Shown: positions 9,984 to 22,551, counted from the stretch's first letter. The stretch: DNA of 64,000 bases from Liopterus haemorrhoidalis (GCA_963971575.1 OZ020625.1:28371753-28435752); one strand, 5' to 3'. Translations and numbers: made by a program. The notes: generated by a model from the sequence alone, not told the origin.

Positions 9984-11496
9984 TGCCCTAGAGCATAGGG
10001 CCCCTATGCGACGGCATATCTTACATAACCCTATTTACCTCAATTGAGGCGGTGGCCTCAAAGGGTTAAGTCAGGTTTTTAATCATTTTGTTTAGCAAAA
10101 ACCCACCTCAAACCTTAAAACAAGAGCTAATGATAACAAAAATAAAAATTCCAGTTACTTCAGCTTAAACGTTTGGACTAACCTAAAAGTTATTATTTAT
10201 TTTAAAATACACTAAATGATAACATTATATTTAACTAAAGTAAAGTAATATTGACATTTTTATTAATTTTATTGTTTGACATTGTTTAAAAATAACTATT
10301 AAACAAATTTAGATACCGGAAAAATATTATAAATACATTTGTATATCGATTTTTAATCAATTTTCAGTTTAAATATATTTCTGTACAGTACAAATTTAAT
10401 ATTTTTTGAGGTTCACTGTTTCTAGTTATCGTAATTGTTTGTATAAATTTATATTTTCCGTTAAAAATCATTAGACCGTCTAACCTAGACACACCTTAAA
10501 ATGTAACATAACCTATTAAGCCCTTTAGGGTTGATTTTTAACTTAAACCTACCATATATCCAGGTTGGTTTAATCCACAGGACTATCTTGAACCACTACT
10601 ATCACGTGTATATCACTAAATTTTGCGATGTATTTTACTAAAACACAAGCTGAACACTAAAATGGGTGTATAGAAGTTTATGGTATATATATAGCTGAGC
10701 CGCTAGAGTCTGGTTTACAGTGGGGAAGGTTAGTAGTGTTGTATTTCGGCGGGAGATGACTTGTAGACAGGTTTACACAGGTGTAAATTAATTTTTTTTT
10801 TTGAAATATTTTTTTGTTTTAGATTATTTTCAGATGTTTTTTTTGTATTTGTCTCTACTTGATTTGAATTATAACGGTTTAACAACGCAAATAAATTTGT
10901 TTTTTGTGTTTTGTTTTTTTTACTTGTTTAACAATTGCCGTTTTTGTATATATAGTTTATTTCTTTGGTTTAAACGGAAGTAGATTTTTAGTAGAAAACT
11001 AGTAACTCTTAACTATTAAATGAAGCTAAGGGTAATTTTGTTTAACAAAAGTGTACTTTAATTGTTAAAATTTGACTAAAATCGTTACTGGAATAAAAAT
11101 TTCATTTAGTTCCGCTTAAATGTTTGGAACTTATTTTCTATATTTATAAAATTAGTGACTATACCTGCTTTTTCAGGGTTTTATAGGTATGACTAGGATT
11201 GTCAACAGGTCTCTTTTAAAGAGAACATGTTCTCTTTTTCAACAAAATATTTACATGATTAAATATTTAAATATTACAAATTTAAATATTAAAAATGATT
11301 AAATTACATTTTTATGTGTAATTCAACTTCCAAACTGAAGAAAAACTTACAAATGAAATATAAAAGATATATGTATATATGTAATATTATAATAAATGTA
11401 ATAACCAATAACTGACGCTAAAAATCATGTTATTGAAGCGTCATTAAATAAAGACTATTAAAAAAGAAGTGTTCTGTTTAGGTTACCAATGTTATA
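9984..11496. other. AT-rich repeat debris, no gene seen
   Basis: No supported coding region. MITE1b-like ends are visible around 10165 (CTTAAACGTTTGGACTA) and 11105-11130 (TAGTTCCGCTTAAATG), suggesting an old, enlarged MITE. The 60-aa ORF at 10801 is a low-complexity F/L/N-rich translation. Confidence 0.4.
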
Positions 11497-12806
11497 CAAG
11501 GTGTCTCAAAAGAAATTTTATATTTAGTGGATCGATTAAAAAAAAAGTAAGCCGTATATAGAAAAAATGTTTATTAATTATTAAAATACACTTTTTGGGG
11601 ATTTATTTCTTAAAAATAATATCGTCTAAATGTAGACCCTCGCGTTCTCGGCACTCATTTAATCGAACAGTAAAATTACTTATGACGTCTCGGCAGGTGG
11701 ACTCAGGGATGGCTGCCATTTCGTGACGGATATTTTCTTTCAAATGCGCCAGTGAAGTCGGTTTATTGGCGTAAACTTTAGATTTAAGATAACCCCATAG
11801 GAAAAAGTCCATAGGGGTTAAATCTGGACTGCATGGAGGCCAATTTATGTCACCTCTCCGGGAGATCAATTTACCTGAGAAAATTTCACGAACACGTGGC
11901 AGAGACATATTGGACGTGTGTGAAGTTGCTCCGTCCTGTTGGAACCATGTTCTTTGGTTATAGCCAGGAAAGTTTTGCAGTTCAGGTACCAAGAAGTTGT
12001 CTAACATCTCCACATAACGCTCTGAATTCACTGTAACTGCACGCCCCCTTTCGTCTTCAAAAAAGTAAGGGCCGATAATTCCTCGCGCCGACATCGCAGC
12101 CCATACGGTCACTTTAGGCGAATGTAGGGGTTTTTGATGTTTGCGTTTCGGATTCGTTGCACTCCAGTAGCGGCAGTTCTGCTTATTTACGTGGCCATTA
12201 AGATGAAAATGAGCTTCATCCGAAAACAAAATGTTGGTAAACGTTGAAAATCGCTCGATCACCTGATTTACGAAATTAAGCCTCTGACTGGTATCTTGGG
12301 GCTTTAATTCTTGCACCAATTGAATTTTTTAGGGGTGCAGCTTTAGGTCTTTGTGCATAATGCGATGTAATGATGATCTATGCCCATTTAAAGCACTTGC
12401 GCGCTTCCGAATTGAAAGGTTCGGGTCGTCACGAACAGACTGATTAACATTCTCCACGTTTTCTACCGTTCTTGATGACCTAGGTCGCCCGGATTTTGAT
12501 TTATCCAGCGTTGTACCAGTCTCTTCAAACTTTTTAACCCAATGTCGAATGAGAGGAATGCTTGGCGCATCATTTAAGTGGCGAAAACCTCGAATACTGC
12601 AGAATTTTCTACGCGCTACAGTCGCCGAATCACCGTTTTTGTAAAACTCTCGCACGCATAACGCGCGGTCTGCTCCCAAGAAACGCTCCATAGCGACTAA
12701 ATTCCCAAGAGCCAGGCTACCGATTGACATAATCCCCGCGCCCCTCGGATACGTTGCGTTCACGCAGTAAGCTAAATAAATATAAAATTTCTTTTGAGAC
12801 ACCTTG
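11497..12806 (-). mobile_element. DD41D mariner copy A, near full length
   Basis: A 1310-bp Tc1/mariner element with TA target duplications at 11495-11496 and 12807-12808. Terminal inverted repeats begin CAAGGTGTCTCAAAAGAAAT. It is the same length and sequence class as the intact copy at 61911-63221. Confidence 0.93.
11603..12730 (-). pseudogene. DD41D mariner transposase, one nonsense codon
   Basis: Transposase that would bind the terminal repeats and cut and paste the element at TA sites. The N-terminal helix-turn-helix half and the C-terminal catalytic half are in the same frame. They are separated only by a TAC-to-TAA change around 12328-12330, in the LHPY motif that copies B and C preserve. 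All three catalytic aspartates are present (LFSDEAHF, QQDGATSH, TPMDFFLW), with 41 residues between the second and third. That spacing fits the DD41D group of the IS630-Tc1-mariner superfamily. Because only one inactivating change is visible, this copy looks recently dead. The start was taken at the Met equivalent to 61987 of the intact copy. Confidence 0.9.
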
Positions 12807-14204
12807 TACTATGCAAATAACTGTCGACAACTTGCAAAATAAACTCCCAGAGGCAATGTCAAAATTGGTGCATATTACTTTTTTTTAATATTTCTTCCTT
12901 GATGATGAAATATGTAAGTATTATTTTGTTGTTGTTTCAGACACCTGTAATTAATAGTTGTTTTTTCTATTTCCGTACGTCACTGATCTCTGCAGTAGAT
13001 ATTATAATGACTGCTTGAGAAACTAATCAGTTATAATAGCATTGGCCAAATTTTTTTGTCTGATTGACGCACTTGCCTAAAAAATTCTGTGCAAAGAATT
13101 GTTCCGGCTTATTACAAGTACTGTTGATATGAAAGGATAGGTCAACTTCGGAATGCTACCAGGTTTAAATCCTGGTGAAGGTTACTGTGAGAGAGGTAAT
13201 TTCGGAAATAAAATTTACTTATTGTTTCAAATAAAATTGTTCAATTAGTTACAAATATCCAAATTATCTTATATTGGGTTGCAGCCGCGCACACAGATTT
13301 TTGGTTTGGGAGGGGTCCAATTATACATAATTTTTATAAAGTAATATTATATATTTAAAACTTATTATAAACACAGGGCAAAATTACAATTTCAAGTGAA
13401 GAGAAAAAAAAGGTCCTCATTTCTAAATTTTAAGTGAAGAGCAAAAAAAAAAATTTAGGTATATAATTAAATATTTTACTGGTCCGAGGTAGAAAATTAA
13501 ATATTTTACTGGTCCGCAATACGTTTTCAGTTGAGAAACACTGACATAGGATGTTGTTTACAGTAAACTCACTAGATTATATAAAGTAGCGCAACGGCGG
13601 CCATACTGGGGCTAAAAATGTCGCCAACACAAATGATTTTCAACAGTACAAAAATAAAAAACTAGTACTTCCAAAATTTTTATTTTAAACATTGTAATCA
13701 CGATTTTTTTAATCAAAGATGCACTATAACAAAAGTGCGATACAATTTCAATTATTTTTTTTAATTTTTATTAACTAAAATGGATATAATATATAAATTT
13801 AAATTAAACTTAACCTTAAATATTCAAACCGTTGACAAAGGAGGTTATTAAATTAGAGCGAGAAAGAGAGATGTGACAGCGCAGACGTAAACTTAAGAAC
13901 GTAAAAATTGCTGCTTTAGTTTGCTTAATAGGGGAACCAATGTTGCCAATCAAACCCTGGGGTCTGTCGGCTTCTTCGCAGAAAACTAGTACCATAACCA
14001 TTGCACCAAGCTACACGTTACAGTTTAGCGTGTTATATAACTATAAGTTTTCAACATTATTAGCAAAAAAACACAAAAAATGCATAGCAAAACGCTCAGG
14101 CAATTTCATAATGCCATCTCTCCAGAAGGTTCCGTCTTTGCTCTCGAAAAATCTGTAGAGGTGAATTTTGATATCGTCCAAAGATGCGACCTTTTTGCCG
14201 TTAA
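12807..14204. other. AT-rich stretch, no gene; hAT-like end near 13.5 kb
   Basis: No supported gene. Around 13465-13543 there is a hAT-like terminus (TTGAGAAACACTG) preceded by a short direct duplication of AAATATTTTACTGGTCCG. A T-arm-like hairpin CCAGGTTTAAATCCTGG is at about 13169-13185. The ORFs at 13816-14158 overlap on both strands and show no domain. Confidence 0.4.
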
Positions 14205-15159
14205 CCCATTAATGGCGAAAGGTTCGTATACACAACCTTTTCGAAATTATTTTTTTTTAAGGAAAGCAATTGTTTTATTTTTTTTAATATTTTGAAATTG
14301 GTCAATTTTTGAAGATTTTACTGATTTATAAAAGCAGGCATTTTCTATTCACTTGTTGGTAATATAAAATATATATATATAGTCAAACCGTATGAGAACA
14401 TTGTTAGGAATTATCTTATTTTGAAAAAATATAAATTTTATCTGTCATGTTGCTGTGTACATCATTCAAATTTATGGGGTGCGTATACGCACCTTTGGCC
14501 AAATCAGTGAAATGTACAGGCGTGATTCATCATCGACAAGTCTCATCTTGTCTTAGCCATCTAACCTATTGTTCATTTCTACAGTGTGTTCTTTCATAGT
14601 TCAGTATATGTATTTACAGAATATAGTGAAAATAAAAATTAGTTGTACAGTTGTCAAATGATAGTAAAATTTCTTAATTGGTCACGACTAGCAGTTGCTC
14701 TTATGAAGTATCAGAGTAATGCAGATACTGATAGAGAAGCAACAAATACAAACTATGGGCGTCCTTCAAAAAACAGTTTATCAGATGTCATCAGATTTGA
14801 TAATATTGGTCATCTGATAAGAGGCATGAAACGAATGTAAAAAAAATGCAGTTTGTGTAAGAGCAACTCCATTTATGTGTAAAATGTAAAGTACATCTGT
14901 GCCCAGAGTGTTTTGAAATGTTTCATTCCAAATAAGTTCATATTTCATTCATAAATGAAATAATTTGCTTATTAGATGTTTACTTATATTTGATATTGTT
15001 ATTAGCCAAGGGTGCGTATACGCATCCTTATATTCCTGTACAGTTAAGCATATATATTTTTTCAAAATGCAATAATTGTCTAAGTTGATGTATTTTAATT
15101 AATTTGCATTACAAGTTTTGTGAAAAATATTTTTTCTTAATATCTTGGCCATTAAAGGG
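14205..15159 (+). mobile_element. Internally deleted piggyBac element
   Basis: The left end CCCATTAATGGC follows TTAA at 14201-14204. The right end is the inverted form (CCCTTTAATGGCCAAG read inward) followed by TGAA, a one-base decay of TTAA. Tetranucleotide TTAA targets and CCC-starting termini are characteristic of piggyBac. The length of 955 bp implies deletion of most of the transposase. A GTGCGTATACGCAC palindrome occurs near each end (14478 and 15009). Confidence 0.82.
14643..14936 (+). pseudogene. piggyBac transposase C-terminus
   Basis: Remnant of a DDE_Tnp_1_7-type transposase. Readable parts are LNWSRLAVALMKY, GRPSKNSLSDVIRFDN (the G-R-P-S and R-(x)n-H linker seen in the family) and HLIRGMKRM. 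After a stop and a frameshift come the cysteine-rich domain pieces CSLCKSNSIY and CKVHLCPECFEMFH, whose CxxC/CxxC/H spacing matches the zinc-binding tail of piggyBac proteins. The catalytic core is absent, so it is inactive. The start given is only where the open frame begins after a stop. Confidence 0.78.
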
Positions 15160-15189
15160 TGAAGGGAATTTTGTAGAAAGCAGAACAAA

Positions 15190-15260
15190 TGGTAGTCGGA
15201 TGGTGCGATGCCTGGATCATATGCTCCGACTACCATTCCGGGTTCCAGGGTTCGATTTTC
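15190..15260 (+). other. tRNA-like sequence, isolated
   Basis: GGTAGTCGGATGGTGCGATG followed by GGGTTCGATTTTCC gives box-A-like and box-B-like motifs about 45 bp apart, just right of the piggyBac end. It does not fold into an obvious complete cloverleaf. It could be a SINE head or a tRNA-like insert of another repeat. Confidence 0.3.
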
Positions 15261-15559
15261 CGTCGTTGATTTAAACTAATTAAGTGCATAGATTTTATTA
15301 TAATTGTAAACACTTATATCAGATGACTATTTTAAATTTGACCTAAAAAAACAATAAAATATCCTTTAATAATTACAAGATTGTCTTAAATGAGTTTTAA
15401 AATATTTTATAATTACTGCATATAATTTCCCTATTTTTTTTTTTTTCAAAATATGATAATTATATGCTTGTTTTACAGTTTTGTCCGTGTACATAATTGT
15501 TTATTTATATTATTGCAATATAGAACCAATCAATTCAAACGAAAACAAAGAAAAAAATC

Positions 15560-16195
15560 AGCTGTGGCCACCACAGGACTGACCGCCATCATAAAGTACT
15601 TATATAAATTACATTCTAGCAGCAGAGTAGAAATAACTTGGCCTAATATTTTCTAACAGAGATATTATTTATCATGACCATGGAAACGTTACATATAAAT
15701 ATGAAAAAATTGAGACTTTCGAAAAATTTAACAGAAATTATTCGAAATTTTTCGTTTTATCAAAAAACGTCTCAAATAAAAGTTGTTAGTTATTGCTTTT
15801 ATAGCAACTTTTGTTCAATATATTTTTTCGAAATATATTTCTGTTTTGAAATATTCACAAAAATCTTAAAATCGATACGAGTAAACTCCCATTTTTAGTC
15901 TACGGATTTTTACCAAAAGTTGATCAACTCGTGCCATTGATGGCAGAAGCTTAAATATGAAGTTTCATAAAAATTCTTTCAGCCGAATTTGCTCTGCACG
16001 TGTACACAGACAGACGGACAGACAGACGGACGGACAAACAGACCGACATACATCATGCTAAAAATAATTAAAACGTTATGTAAGGACCTCAATTCGTGGA
16101 GATCCATCGAAATCTCGAAATGTCAAAATCGGTATGATCACAATACCTCTCTTATATATGTTGGCGGTCGGTTAAAACGGTATTTATAACACCTT
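15560..16195 (+). repeat. S-family repeat, near complete
   Basis: Contains CTGTGGCCACCACAGGACTG, ACCATGGAAACGTTACATAT, AGTAAACTCCCATTT, a GACA/GACG microsatellite at 16003-16044, and the conserved tail ACCTCAATTCGTGGAGATCC..TGTCAAAATCGGTATG. Other copies are at 9095-9480, 25160-25560, 30655-30905 and 51535-51840. Confidence 0.7.
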
Positions 16196-16199
16196 GTTC

Positions 16200-17290
16200 A
16201 CCAGGCGCGCACCAATAATTTGTTCTTGGAGAAGAGGGCCTCAGAAGCGAAGAAATGACGTCATAGCAATTTTTATTGCCCAACATAAATTGGTCATGCA
16301 ATTTTTATTGCGTGACATAAGTTACATATGCAATTTTTATTGCGTGCAATAGGTTGCCCTTGAAATTTTTATTCCACGATATAATTTTTTCATCCAATTT
16401 ATTCTTTTTCAGTTATAATTGTGTTACGTAAACTGCTTATGCAATTTTTATCGCGCAACATAAGTTGCTTATGCAATTTTAATTGTGCAACATATGTACC
16501 CCAGGCACACACCAAGAATTTGTTCTTGAAGTAGAGGGCCTCAGAAGCAAAGAAATAACGCCATAGCAATTCGATTGCCCAAAACAAATTGCTTATGCAA
16601 TTTCTATTGCGTGCAATAGGTTGCTCTTGCAATTTTTGTTCCACAATATAATTTTTTCCTCCAATTTATTCTTTTGTAGTTATAATTGCACAACGTAAGA
16701 TGTTTATGCAATTTTTACCGCGCAACATAAGTTGCTTATGCAATTTTAATTGCGCAACATATGTACCCCAGGCGCACACCAAGAATTTGTTCTTGGAGTA
16801 GAGGGCCTCAGAAGCGAAGAAATAACGTCATTGCAATTTTTACTGCCCAAAATAAATTGCTTATGCAATATTACGCGAAATAAGTTACATATGCAATTTT
16901 TATTGCGTGCAATACGTTGCCGTTGCAATTTTTTCCACAATATAGTTTTTTCGTCCAATTTATTCTGATGCAGTTATAATTGTGCTACGTAAGTGGCTTA
17001 TGCAATTTTTATCGCGTAACATAAGTTGCTTATGCAATTATAATCGCGCAATATAAGTTGCTTATGCAATTTTTATCGCGCAACATAAGTTGCTTATGCA
17101 ATTTTTATCGCGCAACATAAGTTGCTTATGCAATTATAATCGCGCAATATAAGTTGCTTATGCAATTTTTATCGCGCAACATAAGTTGCATATGCAATTT
17201 TTATCGCGCAACATAAGTTGCATATGCAATTTTAATTGCGCAACATATGTTGTCCTTGCAATTTTTATTCCGCAGTATAATTTTCCCATT
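16200..17290. repeat. Satellite array with 32-bp units and ~280-bp higher-order units
   Basis: From 16996 to 17283 nine successive 32-bp units start exactly 32 bp apart (GCTTATGCAATTTTTATCGC plus GCAACATAAGTT). To the left, three larger units are marked by GAATTTGTTCTTGGAGTAGA plus GGGCCTCAGAAGCGAAGAAA at about 16217, 16515 and 16788. These contain diverged forms of the same ATGCAATTTTTATTGCG motif. ORFs in this block are repeat translations. Confidence 0.9.
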
Positions 17291-17615
17291 CAATTTATTT
17301 TTCGATTGTGTAGTGTTTTTACATCTATTGGTCTTTTGTTTTTTATTAGTTCATAGTCAATTTTCAACCTGTTATTAAGTATTTTTTGTTGTATTTTCAT
17401 TTAAAATTGTGATGTAATTACGTCACAATGTGACGTCCATTCTTTTGTTATTATGCAATTATTTATTAATTTAATAATGTTTATTTATTTTTTTCATTGC
17501 TCTTTAAATATTTGTAGATTTTAAGTCATAAAATTGATTATTGCCTTTTTTAATTACATTATAATAAATAAATATACGTAAATTTTTATAATTTTTTTCC
17601 ACTGTTTAATAGATA

Positions 17616-17987
17616 CCCAGCAAACATTTTTATACGGGCCAGTACTGGTAAAGCACATACTCCCCGGCATTGAAAGTAATGGGCCAGTACCCCGGTGTCC
17701 CCGTGGCCGTTACTGGCCCATTGATGTATCAGTTGCCGGCCCAGCAACGGTAAAGTGCAAAATAATCGCATTAGTTGCAAGATTTATTTCTGATGGTTTT
17801 AAGTAAAAAGTATGAGTGAAGAAGAGTGCTTATAAAATGCTGGTAAAGTACTTCGTATAGGCGGAATGCGAAATACAAATGTGAAGTACATTATTAATAC
17901 TGGCGTTGCACTTACTTTTGGTGCCAGTAATTTACCAGCATAAAAGCAGTTTGCCAGCATTCGGCCGTTAGTTGAATGTTTGCTGGG
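17616..17987. mobile_element. MITE with CCCAGCAAACAT ends
   Basis: A 372-bp element with inverted ends CCCAGCAAACATTTTTATAC and CCCAGCAAACATTCAAC. It is rich in GGGCCAGTACYGG-type palindromic blocks, much more GC-rich than its flanks. No clear target duplication was seen. Confidence 0.65.
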
Positions 17988-18195
17988 AAGTTTATAAATT
18001 TTTGAAAAAAAATAAAAAATTCTAGGCTATTTCAAATCTTTAAGCGGAACTAATTAAGAGTTTAAATTTTCTTAAGTTGAGCATCTGACCCCCCCCCCCC
18101 CCCCACCCCCCAAAAACATTTTATTCGCCTGTACTACCATGAGTTCAAAAATTAATTACATAAGGGTTAGAAAAATAAAATAATGAACCAAAAAA

Positions 18196-18770
18196 AAACT
18201 GATGTGAAGTGTGAATTTTCACACATTTCAGGGTTTTGCAGGTATTTAGTAAGTGAATGATGATTATTTGGGATGCTAAAACAAATTTTGTATTAAAATA
18301 TTTTTTTTTGTTAATTTTAGTTCGAACGCCTAATACCATTATTTAGGTTTCTAAATATGAGCAGTATTTTTTTTTTATATATAGCAAGGTTCATTAAGAA
18401 TATTTAAATTTGCGCCTATAGCCATATTAGGCGCAATTTTTAAAATTCCATCCATTCTATCCAGAATTTAATTATAATTTAAACAATTTCCACTGGTTAT
18501 TAAATTTACGCTTTTAAAAATTAAATGCAACATTTGCCAAAATATAACTAGAATTTTGAAAAAATAATTTAAACAATATATAAATTCAAAAAAAAAAAAA
18601 CTAAAATAATATTGTCTCTATATTTAGGGTTCATTAGCATATTTGACAGTTTTACAACATTTGGCAACACTACTCCCATTTCACATAAGAGCAATACTGC
18701 ATTCTAACATTTGAACGGATTATACCTTCGAAATCCTGAAATGTGTAAAAATTCACACAATTTTTTCACT
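18196..18770. repeat. Rearranged R-family copy (R-d)
   Basis: Minus-oriented R right arm (CTGATGTGAAGTGTGAATTT at 18199) runs to about 18600. A second, plus-oriented R end follows at 18722-18760 (CCTTCGAAATCCTGAAATGT). The two ends face each other like a collapsed pair; the middle is deleted. Confidence 0.6.
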
Positions 18771-19391
18771 TTTTTATAGCACCAGGTCTTCGTCACTATG
18801 TTTGTTAGCTAACAATAAATTTTATAATATTTATTTTATTATAAAAAAATTCTTTTACAATAAAATAAAATATAGAAACAACCTGACTTAAAAAAACAAA
18901 CAAATTGTTAAGGAAGGCAAATATCAACAAAGTTATACAATAACTAAATATGCATTTTATATTTTTATCAAATATTACCAACATTCCGGTCTACAACAGT
19001 GTATATACTTCCATAATAACCAGAATGTTAAATAAATGTTTTAATTAACTTGTTTAGATAATTTATTGACATAGGATATTATATAAATTAATCAGTTAAT
19101 CCAAAAACCACAGTTTACAATAAAAAGATGTAAGAGACAGATTGAATTAATAATTATAGCGTTGTTTATACATTAGTATTTACAACACTTCTTATTGTAA
19201 TAAATAAAGTAACAAGTATTTTTGTACAGTGGCGTATTCAGGAGGGGGCACGTGCTCTCCACTAAAGTCCAGTGAAAATGTAGAATCTGGGGGGGCACTG
19301 GAGGTACGTACTCCCGGCAGGGCCGGATTTACATAACGCGAGGCCCTAGGCTACTCAAATTTTTAGGCCCCTTCAATAGACTACCTCTTTT
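18771..19391. other. AT-rich stretch, no gene seen
   Basis: No ORF with recognisable features. Around 19230-19350 there are GC-richer scraps that resemble hAT MITE ends (CAGGGCCGGATTTACATAAC at 19318). Confidence 0.4.
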
Positions 19392-20432
19392 TTAGGGTTT
19401 TGTAGGTATGACCAAAAAACCCTTATACCGTCATTTTGTCGTCTGTCTGTCTGTCTGTTCGGTAAAAATTGTAGCCAAACGGCTAAACCTAGAGAGTTGA
19501 AATTTGGCATGCTTATACAACTCTTTGACCCGCACATAGGAAAAATACTAAAACATCTAAAAAACATACCCCCCTAAAAATATAAACAAATATGTGCTGA
19601 TCGAAAACAAATATTTTTTTTTAATTCTGAGTAGGGTATCAAATGAAAGCCCTTAGTACGTGGATTAACGATCAAATTTTTATTTTTGCTAAATAAATTA
19701 TTTTGATGCGATTTTTGCCAAAATTGTGCAAAAATTTTTTTGTCCCATTCCCTTGTAGCCCAGATGGTTTAAACTAAAAATCTAAAAAAATTCTAAGTAA
19801 TGTATATTGTTGTGAACTGGAATAGTACAACAGGAATTTTTGATCAGATTATGTATTCGAAAAATAACGCATTTTTGTGTTTTTAAGTAAAATATGTGAT
19901 ATATTTAATCCGCTATTTAACATAGTAAACGAGTGATCCTGTATAGCACAGTGTTAGCGTTCTCGCTTAGTGAGTTGAAACTACTGTAAGAAACTGTGTT
20001 CGAATCCCGTCAATTTTTATTTTTTCAGTTTTTTTTTGCATTTTTATTTTGTTTAAATTATTTTGTCAAAATTCTAGTTATATTTTGGTAAATATTGCAT
20101 TTAATTTTTAAAAGCGTAAATTTAATAACCAGTGGGAAGTGTTGAAATTATAATTTAATTCTATATTTGAAGGTATCAGAGGGCGAGGCTTATGATTTAA
20201 GCAACCAATGGAAGCCATAGGCGCAATTTTCAAAATCTTAATGAACCTTGCTATATAAAAAAAAATACTGCACATATTTAGAAACTTAAATAATGGTATT
20301 AGGCATTCGAATTAAAATTCATAAAAAAATATTTTGACATAAAATTTGTTTTGGCATCCCAAATAATCATCACACAGTTAATAAATACTTGCGAAACCCT
20401 GAAATGTGTGAAAATTCACACTTCACATCAAT
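19392..20432 (+). repeat. R-family copy (R-e), full length
   Basis: Complete R element with a short GTCT microsatellite (19440-19458). All conserved arms are present and the type 2 tRNA-like insert is in the middle. The right end CACTTCACATCAA joins directly to R-f. Confidence 0.85.
19932..20012 (+). other. tRNA-like insert (type 2) in R-e
   Basis: TAGCACAGTGTTAGCG is close to the box A consensus and GTGTTCGAATCCCGTC is close to box B. This is the best tRNA-like match among the R inserts. The same type sits in R-i at 52371-52450. Confidence 0.55.
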
Positions 20433-21275
20433 CTAAAACATCTAAAAAACATATCCCCCTAAAAATATAAACAAATATGTGCTCCTCGAAAAAAAAATTT
20501 TTTTTTTATAATTCTGAGTAGGGTGTCAAATTTTAATTTTTGCAAAATAAATTATTTAGGAGCGATTTTCGCCAAAATTGTGCAAAAAATTTTTTGTCCC
20601 ACACCCTGTAGCCTAGATGGTTTAAACTAAAAATCTGAAAAAATTCTAAGTAATGTACATTGGTGTGAACTGGAATAGTACAACAGGAATTTTTGATCAG
20701 ATTATGTTTTTGGAAAAAAACGCATTTTTTGTGATTTTTGGCTAATAATGTATACAAGTTATAGCTTTGTAACACGCTACACTGGAACGTGTATGCTGGT
20801 GCAGTGATTTTTACGCTGGTTTTTCACCCAAGTAACTCGATCCGAAAGGGATCGAACCCTGCGAGAAGAGACAATATTATTTTTTGTTTTTTTTTTAAAT
20901 TTTTTATTGTTATATTATTTTTTAAAATTCTAGTTATATTTTGGCAAATGTTGCATTTAATTTTTAAAAGCGTAAATTTAATAACCAGTGGAAATTGTTT
21001 AAATTATAATTTAATTCTGTTTCAATGTACACGAAATCAGAGGGGCGGAACTTATAACAACCAATGGAAGCCATAGGCGCAATTTTTAAAATTCTTAATG
21101 AACCTTGCTATATAAAAAAAAATACTGCACGTATTTGGAAACCTTAATAATGGTATTAGGCGTTCGAATTAAAATTAACAAAAAAAAAAAAAATTAATAT
21201 TAAATTTGTTTTGGCATCCCAAATAATCATCATTCACTTACTAAATACCTGCAAAACCCTGAAATGTGTGAAAAT
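20433..21275 (+). repeat. R-family copy (R-f), 5'-truncated
   Basis: Starts inside the left arm (AACATATCCCCCTAAAAATA) directly after R-e and continues to the usual right end at about 21275. It carries a third type of tRNA-like insert. Confidence 0.75.
20790..20866 (+). other. tRNA-like insert (type 3) in R-f
   Basis: TGCTGGTGCAGTGATTTTTA and GGGATCGAACCCTGCG give weak box A and good box B motifs. The sequence differs from types 1, 2 and 4, although the flanking R arms are the same. Confidence 0.4.
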
Positions 21276-21351
21276 TTATTTGGGATTAAGACTTTTTTAC
21301 GGATTCCTCAACATCTCTTAGGCCCAATGTAAAAAAGGTTGGGAACCACTG

Positions 21352-22210
21352 GTCTAGAGAAAAATTGGGGCTTTAATCGTTAAAACGTTTTGAGATAATG
21401 ACAATTTTTTGAATGGCATAATTAACATTATTTGTGAAAATTGTAAAATAAAACAAAATCACAACTCAAAAATGGTTAGATATAGCGACCAGCGGTTGAA
21501 ATTTTTGGATTCCTTGTAGTTTATTTTGTAGACAAAAATTGGGGCTTTAATCGTTTAATGCGTTTTGAGATTGTGACAATTTTTTTTATGGCATATTTTA
21601 CATAATTTGTGAAAATTGTGAAATAAAAAAAAAATCACAACTCAAAAATGGTTAGAGATAGCGACCAGCGGTTGAAATTTTTGAATTCCTTGTAGTTTAT
21701 TTAGTCTAGAAAAAAATTGGGGCTTTAATCGTTTAATGCGTTTTGAGATTGTGACAATTTTTTTATGGCATAATTTACATAATTTGTGAAAATTGTGAGT
21801 TTAAAAAAATCACAACTCAAAAATGGTTAGAGAAAACAACCTGACGCTAGAATTTTTGGATTCCTTGTAGTTTATTAAGTCTAGAAAAAATTAGAGGCCT
21901 TACTTTTTTTGCGTATTTTAAAATTATGACAAATTTTAATATGGCGTGATTTATAGAAATATTTATCTTCGCATGGATATATCTCAAAAACGAAATGCAA
22001 TAAAGATCGGGGGTTGAAATTTTTGAAATCTTGAGGTCCTAATTTACTTGTAACCAGATTTTGAAAAAAGTTTTTTCATTTTTTTAAAATGTTTTTGAAA
22101 TTTTTTAAAATTGATAACTAAAAAATGGTTAGAGATATAAATAACTGGCTTGAAATTTTAAAATTCTATTACACTGTTTAGTCTAAGAAAAAAATTGGGC
22201 TTAAATAAAC
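21352..22210. repeat. Tandem repeat, ~177-bp units
   Basis: GTCTAGAAAAAAATTGGGGC-type unit starts recur at about 21352, 21531, 21705, 21880 and, more diverged, 22177. Each unit also contains TCACAACTCAAAAATGGTTA and TTGAAATTTTTG..TTCC. Divergence grows to the right. Confidence 0.8.
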
Positions 22211-22551
22211 ATATTAATAAGTTTTGTAGGGGCAGTAATCCAAAATCCTTGAAAATGGCCAAAAATCGAAAAAATCGTAAAAAACTTAATTCGCCACTGA
22301 AATACCTACAGTACCTGCAATGTCAACATGTCAGATTAATTAATTTTAATGCAAAACATTTAATTTGCGTCTTTCATTGCAAGTACGTCAAAGTTTTTTA
22401 GATCAATTTTTTTATTCCAAAAAATTTGACAGATCATATAAAAAAGATATAAATAATGCTCGTGTTGTGACGGTAATGAGTAAAAAATATCTTGTTACTA
22501 GATACTATTATATTCTACTAGACCAGGCGAACGGGATGCGAACACGAGAAA

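Noticed and set aside
16996..17283. Regular 32-bp repeats resembling a CRISPR array
   Set aside because: Units are directly adjacent with no spacers, the sequence is eukaryotic, and diverged units merge into a larger satellite.
19932..20012. Functional tRNA gene
   Set aside because: Box motifs are good but no full cloverleaf with acceptor stem is visible, and the block is embedded in a repeat.
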